Assembly: GCA_017309115.1 (NCBI GenBank)
Contig: JAFLEF010000051.1
Coordinates: 1-55,608 of the forward strand
DNA length: 55,608 bases
Direction of reading: 5' to 3'
Origin: Verrucomicrobiota bacterium
GTDB lineage: Bacteria > Verrucomicrobiota > Verrucomicrobiia > Limisphaerales > UBA9464
The notes under the pieces are model-generated. The model saw only the letters and a list, made by a program, of their open reading frames with translations, was not told the DNA's origin and did not search any database. Below are positions 43,639 through 52,791 of this stretch, one piece after another (the stretch's first letter is position 1; every line of letters begins with the position of its first letter). The position numbers and the translations under genes were made by a program.

Positions 43639-44166
43639 ATGGATTCCATCACAACCGCGATCGCGGCATTTGAGGAGACCTTGGTGACGCCCAATTCCCG
43701 GTTCGACCTGTGGTTGAAGGGAAATCCCAAGGCTCTGACCTCCGAGGAACTCGCCGGCTATAAACTCTTCAAGGAGAGTGGATGTGTGGCCTGCCACAAT
43801 GGGCCGGCGGTGGGCGGAAAATCCTTCCAGAAGATGGGCCTGATCGAACCGTACCAGACAACTAATGCAGCAGTGGGTCGGGCTGCCGTTACGGGGGAGG
43901 ATGCCGATCGGTTCATGTTCAAGGTGCCTACCCTCCGCAATGTGGAGCTGACCTATCCCTATTTCCACGATGGCGGTGCCGCCACCCTCACTCAGGCAGT
44001 TGATGTGATGGGGCGGTTGCAACTGGGCCGGCAATTTACACCGGAGGAGAATGTGCGGATTGTGGCCTTCCTCCGCTCCCTCACTGGGGACCAACCCAAG
44101 TTCCTGCTCCCGATCCTGCCACCCTCCGCCGACAGCACTCCGCGGCCGATCCCATTCGACAAGTGA
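43639..44166 (+). pseudogene. C-terminal fragment of a di-haem cytochrome c peroxidase (MauG/CcpA type)
   Basis: A 175-residue open frame matches only the C-terminal half of bacterial di-haem cytochrome c peroxidases. It includes the start of that half (TTAIAAFEETLVTPNSRFD), the second haem site CVACH with the downstream GPAVGGKSFQKMGL, and the closing KVPTLRNVELTYPYFHDGG and MGRLQLGRQFT blocks. The N-terminal haem domain and any signal peptide are missing: a TAG stop lies at 43624 in the same frame, and no matching sequence was found upstream. Without export and the first haem it should be inactive, so it is called a remnant. Confidence 0.75.
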
Positions 44167-44201
44167 TGAAGTTACCCACTGCCTAGTCTAGGTTACCTTC
44201 A
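44167..44201. terminator. Imperfect hairpin between convergent genes
   Basis: TGAAGTTACC (44167-44176) pairs imperfectly, with one bulge and one mismatch, with GGTTACCTTCA (44191-44201). It fills the gap between the peroxidase remnant and the convergent phosphatase gene, overlapping the latter's stop. There is no clear T-run, so termination in either direction is only possible, not certain. Confidence 0.35.
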
Positions 44202-45815
44202 CGGGACGAGAATGCGGACACACGGCAGGCCGAACGACCCGGGAGGTTCCTCACAGCGCAGGGCCGAGGCGAGCGTGGCAGCAATGTCGGTGATGTAGAA
44301 CGCGTCAGCGTAGCGCCCAGGTCTGAAGGCTGTGCCGTAAAACAGAATGGGAACTCGGGTGTCGTAAGAATATAGGCTGCCGTGCGTGGTGCCAGTCTTG
44401 GAGCCCCCGGGTAAGGCAAAGGGCTTGAAGACCAGAACCAGATCGCCGCTTCGTTCCGGATTGTATCCATTCAGCACGCATTGGCCGATCCAGCCGGGAG
44501 CTTGGCCATTGAGCAGTTGCTCGCGGGTGAAGCAGGCTTGGATCAGTCCGGTGCCCAAGGCGTAATCGCGAATGAAGGACGAAACCGCGGCGACCGAAAG
44601 CTGCTTCTCCCGAAGCGTGTCATGGTTGAGGTAGATGTTTCCGTAGTGCAGCCCGGGCGAGAGGAAGTATTTGCCGGATCCGTACTGCTGATCCATTCGG
44701 GTCATGAGTTCGGTCATGAAGGACCCGCCTTCCGTCGAGCCGTCGAGACCTTTGGATTTCGCATATTCGACGGTGGGCGCCACCCCATGATCAGCCGTCA
44801 AAACGACCATGACGTTCTCCATTCCCAGTCGTTGGTGGAGGTGGTTGAAGATACGTTCCAACTGCCGATCTAGTCGGATAACCTGATCCTGAACTTCGTG
44901 CGAAAAGGGACCGAACGTGTGCCCGACTCCGTCCAAGGAGGAAAATGACAGGCAGAGCAGGTCGGTACGCCCTTGTCGCCCCAACTCTTCGGCGTCAATG
45001 GCGGCCAGGGCAAACTCGGCGGTATATTCGTCTCCGAACGGCGTGGAGAAGAATTGGACGACTCCGTTGGTGGTGACCGTCACCGTGTGGTTGAAGACAC
45101 TGTTGGTTTCGCCTTCCAGATGTCCTTCGCCGACGCCGACATCAGTGAATTGATACTCTTCCGGTGGCAGCAGGCGTTCCCAAGTTCGATTGGCGTAGGA
45201 TTGGGGGAGTTGTCGTTGATTGAACTGATCCACCCAGGCTGGGAGGTTGGTCAGGTAGTAGGTGCTGGAGACAAATCCGGCCGTCGAGGCGTCGTACCAG
45301 TAGGCAGCGGCCGGCTTCTTGCCGGCTGGTAAGATCGCGCCGCGATCCTTGAGGGCGAGGCTGATGACCTTGGAGTCGAACTGTAGGCGCATCTGATCGG
45401 CCAGGGTGGCACCGATGAGGTTTCGTGGAGAAGCCTGTCCGGCGGAGTTGGTGGTGCCGACGCCTTGAACGGATGCATCGGCGACGCAGCCAATGTCCTT
45501 TCGGGTCTTCTTGTCGAACCAACTGTTGCCGAGAATGCCATGAACGGCAGGTCCGCAACCGCTGAGGTAGCTGGCATGACCCGGACCGGTGACGGTGGGG
45601 TAGTAGTTGTACCGCCCGAAGGTCATGAAGGCGCCGCGTTCCGTCAGCAGGCGAAATCCATTGGTGGAGAATTGATGGCCAAACCGTTCCAAATAGTCGT
45701 AGCGCATCTGATCCACCGCGATGGCTACGACCAGTCTCGGTGTCTCGCCTTCAATTCGGAGCGACCCCAGCATCAGCCAAGCGCTGAGAAACCCCATCCA
45801 TCCCACGATTCTCAT
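44199..45815 (-). CDS. Secreted alkaline phosphatase/nucleotide pyrophosphatase superfamily enzyme
   Basis: A 538-residue protein with a short signal peptide (MGFLSAWLMLGSLRIEGE). Alkaline phosphatase superfamily residues are visible: a metal-binding Asp in VAIAVDQMRYD, the nucleophile Thr in PTVTGPGHASYLSGC, the Asp/His pair in SSLDGVGHTFGP, and DHG in LTADHGVAPTVEYA, plus a late His in THGSLYSYDTRVPILFYG. It is of the PafA/type I phosphodiesterase kind and acts on phosphate mono- or diesters in the periplasm. The ATG at 45815 gives the signal peptide. Confidence 0.88.
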   Translation of the reverse strand: MRIVGWMGFLSAWLMLGSLRIEGETPRLVVAIAVDQMRYDYLERFGHQFSTNGFRLLTERGAFMTFGRYNYYPTVTGPGHASYLSGCGPAVHGILGNSWFDKKTRKDIGCVADASVQGVGTTNSAGQASPRNLIGATLADQMRLQFDSKVISLALKDRGAILPAGKKPAAAYWYDASTAGFVSSTYYLTNLPAWVDQFNQRQLPQSYANRTWERLLPPEEYQFTDVGVGEGHLEGETNSVFNHTVTVTTNGVVQFFSTPFGDEYTAEFALAAIDAEELGRQGRTDLLCLSFSSLDGVGHTFGPFSHEVQDQVIRLDRQLERIFNHLHQRLGMENVMVVLTADHGVAPTVEYAKSKGLDGSTEGGSFMTELMTRMDQQYGSGKYFLSPGLHYGNIYLNHDTLREKQLSVAAVSSFIRDYALGTGLIQACFTREQLLNGQAPGWIGQCVLNGYNPERSGDLVLVFKPFALPGGSKTGTTHGSLYSYDTRVPILFYGTAFRPGRYADAFYITDIAATLASALRCEEPPGSFGLPCVRILVP

Positions 45816-45953
45816 CTTCGGGTGGGAGACTGACTGTCAGGCGGGAATCACCCAAAGCTTTTTTGCACCCCGATCGCGGTCGGTAGGTGCCCAGCGTTTC
45901 CGTAGATCGTGGGCTGCGGGAGGGGAAGGGGAAGGTTTCCCCGGGAATCCGAC

Positions 45954-47042
45954 CTATTCGTTGGCCGGAATACCGGGCAGCAATTTCCGGATCCGGGCCG
46001 AGAAATCGTCGGCGTCTCCGGCAGCCCGGGCGGCCTCGTTGATGTGCGAGCGTTGCCGCAATTCGGAAAAGGGCAACGAAGTGTCGAGAATGCCCAAGCC
46101 GAAAAGGTAGGCATCAATCAGGCCATTCAAGAAATGCTTAACCTCAAACCGCCGGTGCGGTCCGCCGACCGCCCGCGAGTAGCGGATTACGTTGATCGTG
46201 CAGCTGCTCTTGAGCAGGTGATACCATTCCGGCTTCTCCGATAGGCTGTTAATGCGGTCCAGGTAAACCCGGAACAAGGCGCGTGCGGATTCGGGCGGGA
46301 TACGGAGGCGGTACATGAACACCTCTTCGTCGCGGTGATCGGTCCGCAACCGAATGAGATCGCGCTCATCGCCTACCACGTAGACCAGTTCAAACTGTTT
46401 GAACAGCGAGGCCAGCGGGTCGAATCCCTCGCCAACTTCCGGGCGAGTTTCGATTGAGATGCAAACGGGAAGCGTCCCGTCGTCGAAATTGAAGCTCAGG
46501 AAGGTGTGCGCCACCGGTCCAACCTTCCAATAGGAGACGAGCAGATCCACTGAGGATAGCCGGGAGATGTCCACTTCGCGCTCCTCGTAGCGGATGTCAA
46601 AATCATCGCGGCTGCGGTAGGTAAAGTGCCGATAGTCCATGAAGCGTACCCGATCACCATTCACCACCACGCGCGGTGGCCGCGCAACTTCAGCCCTCCA
46701 CGGACGGTCATTGGACGGCGGAATCAGGGTATACCAGATGACCACCACCGTGAACGCGCCGACCAGCGTCCAGCGCCATTTCGGGCGGGGCGCGATCCAC
46801 AGGGCGAAGACGGCGAACGCTCCGAAGGCGAGAGCGAGAATGAGCCGACCGGCGGGCCAGGGGAGATTCGAAAAGAAAATCGCCAAAGATCCCCAGGCAA
46901 TCAGGAGGAACTGACCAAAATACTTGAGGACTCGCAAAATGCCTCGCAGGAGCCGGGGAATCCAGCCGATGGCGTTTTTTGCCGGTCGCTCAGGAGGCGT
47001 CTGATCGCCGGGCAACGGCGACGATGAAGTGGGGTGGGTCAA
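45954..47042 (-). CDS. DUF4105 family membrane protein
   Basis: A 362-residue protein with three hydrophobic helices in the first 115 residues (FGQFLLIAWGSLAIFFSN, LILALAFGAFAVFALWIA, LVGAFTVVVIWYTLIPP). A DUF4105 domain follows, with VAHTFLSFNFDDG, KQFELVYVVGDERDLIRLRTDHR, and the Cys-containing block WYHLLKSSCTINVIRYSRAV. These conserved Asp, His and Cys residues are thought to form a thiol-protease-like site, but the function is unknown. No ATG is near the N-terminus; the TTG at 47042 is taken as the start, with moderate confidence. Confidence 0.72.
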   Translation of the reverse strand: MTHPTSSSPLPGDQTPPERPAKNAIGWIPRLLRGILRVLKYFGQFLLIAWGSLAIFFSNLPWPAGRLILALAFGAFAVFALWIAPRPKWRWTLVGAFTVVVIWYTLIPPSNDRPWRAEVARPPRVVVNGDRVRFMDYRHFTYRSRDDFDIRYEEREVDISRLSSVDLLVSYWKVGPVAHTFLSFNFDDGTLPVCISIETRPEVGEGFDPLASLFKQFELVYVVGDERDLIRLRTDHRDEEVFMYRLRIPPESARALFRVYLDRINSLSEKPEWYHLLKSSCTINVIRYSRAVGGPHRRFEVKHFLNGLIDAYLFGLGILDTSLPFSELRQRSHINEAARAAGDADDFSARIRKLLPGIPANE

Positions 47043-47108
47043 GAAAGGGAAAGTACCGGGAAGCCGAATGATTCCGGCTGGGGTTGTGATTTTGGGACCG
47101 TCGTCGGT

Positions 47109-47651
47109 CTAGTTGGGCGGGAAGTTTCGAAACGCCCTTTCAATGGCTTGATTAACGATCGCCGTATTCCGTTGCGGATTGGAGCTGAGCGCGCTCGTCG
47201 CCACGCTGCGCCAGACCAGCGAGTTGCTCGAGGCATCCCAAATATCGATGACCAACGTGCCCTGGGTGACCGTGGTGGGTCGGGTAGTTGAGGAGGCTAC
47301 ACCAAACCCCAGACTATCCACACCTCGGCGCGGACTGTTCCAGGAACTGACCCCGGTATAGGTCGTGTGGAAGTGTACTTGCTGATCGGTCGAACCGTAG
47401 TAGGTCACAAAAACATCCGGGTTCTCCTTCACCTCCTTAAGTCCGGAGGAGATCATTCCAGCGGTGATAGCAGCCACGATCCGTTGATGCAGGAGAGGCG
47501 AACTTGCAGCTAGGGAGTCTGCGGAATCCCGATACTCGAACGTTCGAAATCTTGAGAACGTGGTTCCCTGAGCAAAGTCGGTGGTGACCCGAGGCGACGA
47601 GCAACCAGCGAGAAACACCACCAGGAGGAGAAGCGACCAGATTTGTTTCAT
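47109..47651 (-). CDS. DUF4136 lipoprotein
   Basis: A 180-residue protein with a lipoprotein signal peptide (LLLVVFLAGC; Cys17 is the lipidation site) and a DUF4136 domain (TTFSRFRTFEYRDSAD ... ALSSNPQRNTAIVNQAIERAFRNFPP). Proteins of this family sit on the periplasmic side of a membrane and have no known function. It is 67 bp before the DUF4105 gene and in the same direction. Confidence 0.85.
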   Translation of the reverse strand: MKQIWSLLLLVVFLAGCSSPRVTTDFAQGTTFSRFRTFEYRDSADSLAASSPLLHQRIVAAITAGMISSGLKEVKENPDVFVTYYGSTDQQVHFHTTYTGVSSWNSPRRGVDSLGFGVASSTTRPTTVTQGTLVIDIWDASSNSLVWRSVATSALSSNPQRNTAIVNQAIERAFRNFPPN

Positions 47652-47678
47652 GAAGTCTCGCGGCCGGCGGCGGCCCGG

Positions 47679-48173
47679 TTATTCCTGTTCGCTGCCAAAG
47701 GCCTCGCGCAGTTCGGCTTCCTGGGCCTCGGAAAGATTCGAGGTGATCAGTTCCATCTTCACGTTTTGGAAGGCTTCCTGAATTTTCTCGCGGTTGGCCG
47801 CTCCGGTCAGGAGAAACAGTGCGGAAGTGCCCTCGGTGACCTTCGACTGCACGTCTTTGATGAAATCGTCGTTGATTCCGTAATCCTTGAATCGGCCGGA
47901 AATCCCTCCCACAGCGGCGCCGACCGCCATCCCCACCATTGGCACGAAAAAGAGAAACCCAAACAACATTCCCCAGAACGCACCATCCAAGGCGCCGCGG
48001 CCGACGAGGTCAACGGCCTGCCGAGTGCGGGGCTGCTTCTTGCCTTTGGGCCACGTCACCGTGGCAGCGTCGATGAGGATGATCTGATGCTGGCGCTGCA
48101 ACTCAGCCAGAGTGGTGAGAGCATCCTTCGCCCCCGACGATGTTTCGAATTTCCAGACAGTGATATTGGCCAT
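47679..48173 (-). CDS. DUF1269 family membrane protein
   Basis: A 164-residue protein. A ferredoxin-like N-terminal domain (ANITVWKFETSSGAKDALTTLAEL) leads to a Gly-rich hydrophobic hairpin (GAFWGMLFGFLFFVPMVGMAVGAAVGGISG). A second domain with TEGTSALFLLTGAANREKIQEAF follows, and the tail is acidic. This matches DUF1269 proteins, which are widespread and of unknown function. The Gly-zipper hairpin probably inserts in a membrane. The ATG at 48173 is chosen over an upstream start at 48194. It lies 27 bp before the DUF4136 lipoprotein. Confidence 0.82.
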   Translation of the reverse strand: MANITVWKFETSSGAKDALTTLAELQRQHQIILIDAATVTWPKGKKQPRTRQAVDLVGRGALDGAFWGMLFGFLFFVPMVGMAVGAAVGGISGRFKDYGINDDFIKDVQSKVTEGTSALFLLTGAANREKIQEAFQNVKMELITSNLSEAQEAELREAFGSEQE

Positions 48174-48362
48174 TTTAGGTCCTAGTTGGTGCAAAAGTGA
48201 ACTTTGAGGCGGTCATTCCGCGCCCAGCGCTCCGAGACACTGCCTTCGGGACGAAGCCTGCCTCAGGAGCGTCGGTCGAGCTCAGTTCGTCCCGCAAGTT
48301 TGTCTTCTATTGAGGCTCGGCTGTGGTGACAAGCAATGTTTTGGCTAGAGGGGCTCGTTTCC

Positions 48363-48385
48363 GCTGGTTTCCACCGGAAACCGGC
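48363..48385 (-). terminator. Hairpin at the 3' end of the RND pump gene
   Basis: GCTGGTTTCC (48363-48372) pairs with GGAAACCGGC (48376-48385) around an ACC loop, with one G-U pair. It begins directly after the stop codon of the reverse-strand RND gene. No T-run follows on that strand, so it may stabilise the transcript end rather than terminate on its own. Confidence 0.45.
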
Positions 48386-51300
48386 TCACGGTGCGTTCGT
48401 CCCGGCAGGTTCCTTAATGTTAAAGAAAATGGCGTAAAGCACGGGAGTTACAATCAAGGATAGGACGGCCGCGAAGGACAACCCGAACATGATGCAGACC
48501 GCCATCGACCCGAAGAAGGGATCGGTGAGCATCGGGATCATTCCAAGGACTGTGGTCAAAACAACCATGCACACCGGCCGCATCTTGGCCGTACCCCCGT
48601 CAATCAAGGCCTGGTAGGGCGGTGTTCCCTTCTCGATCAACGTGAGGATCTTGCTCAGGACGACAATCTGATTCTTGATCAGTTCACCGCCCAAGGCGAG
48701 GACACCCAGCGTCGCCATGAAGCCGAACGGCATGCGCGTCAGCAGCAGTCCCACGGTCACTGCGATGATGAAGAGCGGGATGATCAGCCAGATCAAGACC
48801 GTGGTGCGGATGGAATTGAACAGGCACACGACGATAAAGACCATCAAGGCCAGGACGTAGGGCAGCGGTTCGGCGAGCGCAGCCCGGGCGCGGGTGGAAT
48901 CTTCAAATTCGCCACCCCAATTGAGTTGGTAGCCGGGTGGGAGTTCAATCTGTTCGATCTTGCTCTTAACCCGTTCGAGCAACTGACTGGGCAAGCCAGA
49001 TCGGGGATCCGCATGGACCGTAAGGGTCGGGAAACGATTGCGACGAGCGATCAGGGGGTCTTCCCAGACCACTTCCGATCGCGCCGTGACTTGATCCATA
49101 GGGATCATTCGGCCCGCGACCGGGCTCCAGATCTGAAGGCTATTGATCATTCCCGCATCTTCACGCTCGGAGCGAGGGGGACGAGCGACGATGGGGAGCA
49201 GGCGGGTTTCCTGGGGAAAAACGCCGGCGCGAGCGTCACCGGGTTCGCGGTAGAATCCGACGGCGCGTCCCTCGAAACTGCTTTCCAAGGCCCGCGATAC
49301 TTCCACGCGAGTGATGCCATTGCGACGAGCTTGGAGGTCTAGAATCTGCGGTCTGATCACCTGCACCCGATCCTGCCAATCGCTACGTACGCACAGGGCA
49401 CCGCCGTCGTCCCTCAGGACCTTCATCGCTTGGTCGCCCAATTGGCGCAGGATGGCTGCGTCGGGACCACTGAAGCGCGCTTGGATGCGGCCCCCCGCGC
49501 CTGGTCCCAAAAGGAACTTCTTCGCGATGGTGTTGGCGTTCGGATAATTCGCGTCGAGATGGGTTTGAATCACGTTGATCATCCCCTGGATTTTCTGGGG
49601 ATCATCCACATCGACCAGGAACTGCACGTAAGCTCGATTCTCGTTCTCGGGGGAATAAACGAGCAGGAAGCGCAAGCCGCCGCTGCCGATGAATGAAGTG
49701 ACGTGGGTGACTCCCGGCAGTTCCTTGATGAAGCGCTGAACTTCGCCAGCGAACGACTCAGTTTCGCGGATATGGGTGCCGGCGGGCAGGAAGGCGTCCA
49801 CCATGAACTGGGGCCGGGTTGCCGGCGGAAAGAAACTTTGGTCGACCTTGCGGAAGCCATAAATCGAGGCCACGAAGGCCACGACACACAGGATCACCAT
49901 GGCCCAGCGAAACCGCAGCGCGATTTTGAGGAACTTCCGGTACAGCTGAAACGGCAGCGCCTTGTACGGATCGCTATTTTCGGTCTTCGCGCCGCCGGCC
50001 AGGGGCTTGAACATCAGGTAGCTCAGAAGCGGGGTGGCCGTCACTGAAGAGACCCAACTGAGGCTCAGAGCAATCAGGATGACCCAAAAGAGCGAGTTGG
50101 TGTACTCGCCGGTGGAGTCTTCCGAGAGGCCAATCGCGGCGAAGGCAATCACGCCGATGGCCGTCGCGCCGAAGAGGGGCCACATGTTTTCCGCGACGAC
50201 TTCCCGAACGACCTCAAGTTTGTCCCGGCCGGATTCAATCCCGACTTTGATGCCTTCGATGACAATGATGGCATTGTCCGTCAGCATGCAGAGCGCGATG
50301 ATGAGAGCGCCGAGTGAAATGCGCTCCATGAGGAGGTCGCCCTTCATGTACATGACGAGGAACGTCGCCATGATCGTGAGGAACAAGACCATTCCGATGA
50401 TGAACCCGGTCTTGCGGCCCATCGCGAAGATCAGCACGACGAAGACGATCGTGACGGCCTTGCCCAGATTGAACATGAACTCGCCGACCGCCGAGGAGAC
50501 CGCCTCAGGTTGGAAATTGATCTCGCCGATCTCAATGCCGACGGGCTGATTGCTCTCTAGCTCCGCGAGTTTTTCCCGCAGGGCCTTGCCCATCTTCACA
50601 ACGTTGCCGCCGGGAACGGTGGAGACACCCAGTCCGATGGCGAGTTTGCCGTCATATCGAAGCAAGCGACGCGGAGGGTCTTGGTCGCCTCGTTCCACAG
50701 TCGCGATGTCGCGGAGGCGGAGTTGACGGCCCGTTTGATCCGAGCCGATCACTAAATCCAGCATCTCCTCCACCGACGCAAAGGCTCCGGTTGGATCTAG
50801 GGGAATATGCTGATCGCCGACGCGAATCCGGCCACCGTCAGCGGCAATGTTTCGCTCCTGAAGCTTGCTGTAGATGACCTCTTCGTTGAGCCGCAGCTGC
50901 GCCAGGCGTTGCCGGGAGATTTCCAGAAAGACCACCTCCCGTTGTTCGCCGAAAAGCGCCACACTCTTGACGCCTGGGACCTGGAGAAGTTCCCGGCGCA
51001 GGAACTCCACGTAGCGACGGAGTTCCGGAAAGGTAAAGCCATCGCCGGTAACAGCGAAGAAGATGCCGAAAACATCGCCGAAGTCGTCGATCACCATCGA
51101 CTGCCCGCGCACTGCGGGCGGGAGTTGGGATTGAACGTCCGAAACTTTGCGCCGTAGTTCGTCCCAGACCTGCGGCATGCGAGTTTTGTCGTACCGATCC
51201 TTGATGGTGACGGTCACCACGGAGCGGCCCCGCGAGGACTCCGACTCGACGCGATCCAACTGGGCCAACTGCTGGCAGGCGATTTCGATAGGATTACTAA

Positions 51301-51487
51301 CTTCCTGAGCGACCTCTTCGGCGTTGGCACCCGGGTAGGGGGTAATAATGAGGGCCTGCTTGATGGTGAATTCAGGGTCTTCAAGACGCCCAATATTCAG
51401 GTAGGCAATGATTCCACCGATCATGGCCAGGGCCATGGCCACCAGGATGATTCGGTCGTTTTTGACCGAGAACTCGCCGGGGTTCAT
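48386..51487 (-). CDS. RND-family efflux transporter, inner-membrane permease
   Basis: A 1033-residue resistance-nodulation-division permease. It has the usual 12-helix plan, with two large periplasmic loops after helix 1 and helix 7. Helix 1 is IILVAMALAMIGGIIAYL. The helix 4 region reads ALCMLTDNAIIVIEG, with the first proton-relay Asp kept and the second replaced by Asn. A Lys is kept in helix 10 (GELIKNQIVVL). It should export hydrophobic compounds with the adaptor protein encoded just upstream. No outer-membrane factor is in the window. The ATG overlaps the adaptor's stop. Confidence 0.92.
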   Translation of the reverse strand: MNPGEFSVKNDRIILVAMALAMIGGIIAYLNIGRLEDPEFTIKQALIITPYPGANAEEVAQEVSNPIEIACQQLAQLDRVESESSRGRSVVTVTIKDRYDKTRMPQVWDELRRKVSDVQSQLPPAVRGQSMVIDDFGDVFGIFFAVTGDGFTFPELRRYVEFLRRELLQVPGVKSVALFGEQREVVFLEISRQRLAQLRLNEEVIYSKLQERNIAADGGRIRVGDQHIPLDPTGAFASVEEMLDLVIGSDQTGRQLRLRDIATVERGDQDPPRRLLRYDGKLAIGLGVSTVPGGNVVKMGKALREKLAELESNQPVGIEIGEINFQPEAVSSAVGEFMFNLGKAVTIVFVVLIFAMGRKTGFIIGMVLFLTIMATFLVMYMKGDLLMERISLGALIIALCMLTDNAIIVIEGIKVGIESGRDKLEVVREVVAENMWPLFGATAIGVIAFAAIGLSEDSTGEYTNSLFWVILIALSLSWVSSVTATPLLSYLMFKPLAGGAKTENSDPYKALPFQLYRKFLKIALRFRWAMVILCVVAFVASIYGFRKVDQSFFPPATRPQFMVDAFLPAGTHIRETESFAGEVQRFIKELPGVTHVTSFIGSGGLRFLLVYSPENENRAYVQFLVDVDDPQKIQGMINVIQTHLDANYPNANTIAKKFLLGPGAGGRIQARFSGPDAAILRQLGDQAMKVLRDDGGALCVRSDWQDRVQVIRPQILDLQARRNGITRVEVSRALESSFEGRAVGFYREPGDARAGVFPQETRLLPIVARPPRSEREDAGMINSLQIWSPVAGRMIPMDQVTARSEVVWEDPLIARRNRFPTLTVHADPRSGLPSQLLERVKSKIEQIELPPGYQLNWGGEFEDSTRARAALAEPLPYVLALMVFIVVCLFNSIRTTVLIWLIIPLFIIAVTVGLLLTRMPFGFMATLGVLALGGELIKNQIVVLSKILTLIEKGTPPYQALIDGGTAKMRPVCMVVLTTVLGMIPMLTDPFFGSMAVCIMFGLSFAAVLSLIVTPVLYAIFFNIKEPAGTNAP

Positions 51488-52791
51488 GGCTGGCTACCCC
51501 CGAGTGCGTTGCCGAGATCACGGACTTTCATGCCCTCGCGGAGGGAGTTCATCCCGGCCACCGCAATGCGGTCCCCGGGCTGCAATCCGTTCAGAATCTC
51601 GATCCGTCCGCCCGTGACCTCGCCGGTCTTGACCGGCCGACGCGCGACCGTTTGGTCGGCCCCGAGGACCCATGTCACCTGTTCTCCGGAACTGAGGTTG
51701 GCGACTGCCGAAATGGGGACCAAAACGCGGTTACCCAAAATCTCGGCGCGGCGATAGGTCGCAGTGACGGTGGCCGTCATTCCTGGGAGTACGGTAACCC
51801 CGGGAGTGGCCTTCATGGCGACGCGGACGTTGAACGTCTGGGTGGTTGGATCCGCGACCTGGGCGATCTCGCGAACCCGCACAGGAATCCGCAACCCGGG
51901 GGCTCCGCTCAACTCCGCGAACATCTCCACGATATCCGCGGTGCGAATGTCGGAGATCATGACCGACTCGGGAACATCCACGGCGATGTCGATCTCGTTC
52001 GCGTCCTGGAACCGAACGATCGGCTCGTTGGCGCGGATGTTCTGCTTCACTTCGACGAATCGGCGGGCAATGACACCGTCGTAGGGAGCGCGGAGAGTCG
52101 TATCGTTAACTTGAATGTTGGCCTCCACCACGCGGCCTTCAAGCGCCCGAACCTCGGCCTCACGGGCTTCGATGTCCTCTTCGCGTCCAATAATCCCCAT
52201 CTCCAGCGACTGGAGGGCAGCTTTATACTCTTCCTGGGCGACTCGGTACGCCGTCTCACCTCGGTCAAATTCTTGGCGCGAAATTGCCTGGGTTTGCAGC
52301 ATTCGTGCATTGCGTTCGGATTCGAGGCGAGCGTTGGCGAGGCGAGCCTCGGCGGCGCGCACTTGGGTTTCCCGCCTTAATCGCTCCTCCGGTCGTTCGC
52401 CCGACTGTAGAGACCGAAGCGCCGCTCGGGCTTGGTCCAATTGCCCCTGCAGGGTCTGCAATCGAGCTCTAAACTCGTCGTCCCGGAGTTGGGCGATGAC
52501 CTCGCCTTTGGCCACCTTTTGTCCCTCGGTGACCGGGAAACTGACTAACACCCCCGACACGGAGAACGTCAGATCCGCGTTTCTGGAGGACTCGACGCGA
52601 CCGGAGAACAGCCGTGTGCGGGCTTCCTCTCCGGCGGCCACGACCATCGTTTTGACCGGGCGAACAACATCCGGTCGCACCGGTTCCTCCCGCGAACATC
52701 CTCCGGCCAGAAACAAAGTCGACAGGAGAAAAGGTGCCATCGGGCCCAGCCCGACCCGATTCCGTCGTCTACGAACGATTGATGTGTTCAT
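51484..52791 (-). CDS. RND periplasmic adaptor (membrane fusion) lipoprotein
   Basis: A 435-residue HlyD/AcrA-type adaptor with a lipobox (LFLAGGC, Cys32). A lipoyl/barrel-sandwich domain is split by a coiled-coil hairpin (residues about 100-230, with LQTLQGQLDQARAALRSL and REAEVRALEGRVVEANIQV). It is followed by beta-barrel and membrane-proximal domains (VLPGMTATVTATYRRAEILG, LQPGDRIAVAGMNSLREGM). It docks the permease to an outer-membrane channel. It is the first gene of the pump operon and overlaps the permease start by four bases (ATGA). Confidence 0.92.
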   Translation of the reverse strand: MNTSIVRRRRNRVGLGPMAPFLLSTLFLAGGCSREEPVRPDVVRPVKTMVVAAGEEARTRLFSGRVESSRNADLTFSVSGVLVSFPVTEGQKVAKGEVIAQLRDDEFRARLQTLQGQLDQARAALRSLQSGERPEERLRRETQVRAAEARLANARLESERNARMLQTQAISRQEFDRGETAYRVAQEEYKAALQSLEMGIIGREEDIEAREAEVRALEGRVVEANIQVNDTTLRAPYDGVIARRFVEVKQNIRANEPIVRFQDANEIDIAVDVPESVMISDIRTADIVEMFAELSGAPGLRIPVRVREIAQVADPTTQTFNVRVAMKATPGVTVLPGMTATVTATYRRAEILGNRVLVPISAVANLSSGEQVTWVLGADQTVARRPVKTGEVTGGRIEILNGLQPGDRIAVAGMNSLREGMKVRDLGNALGGSQP

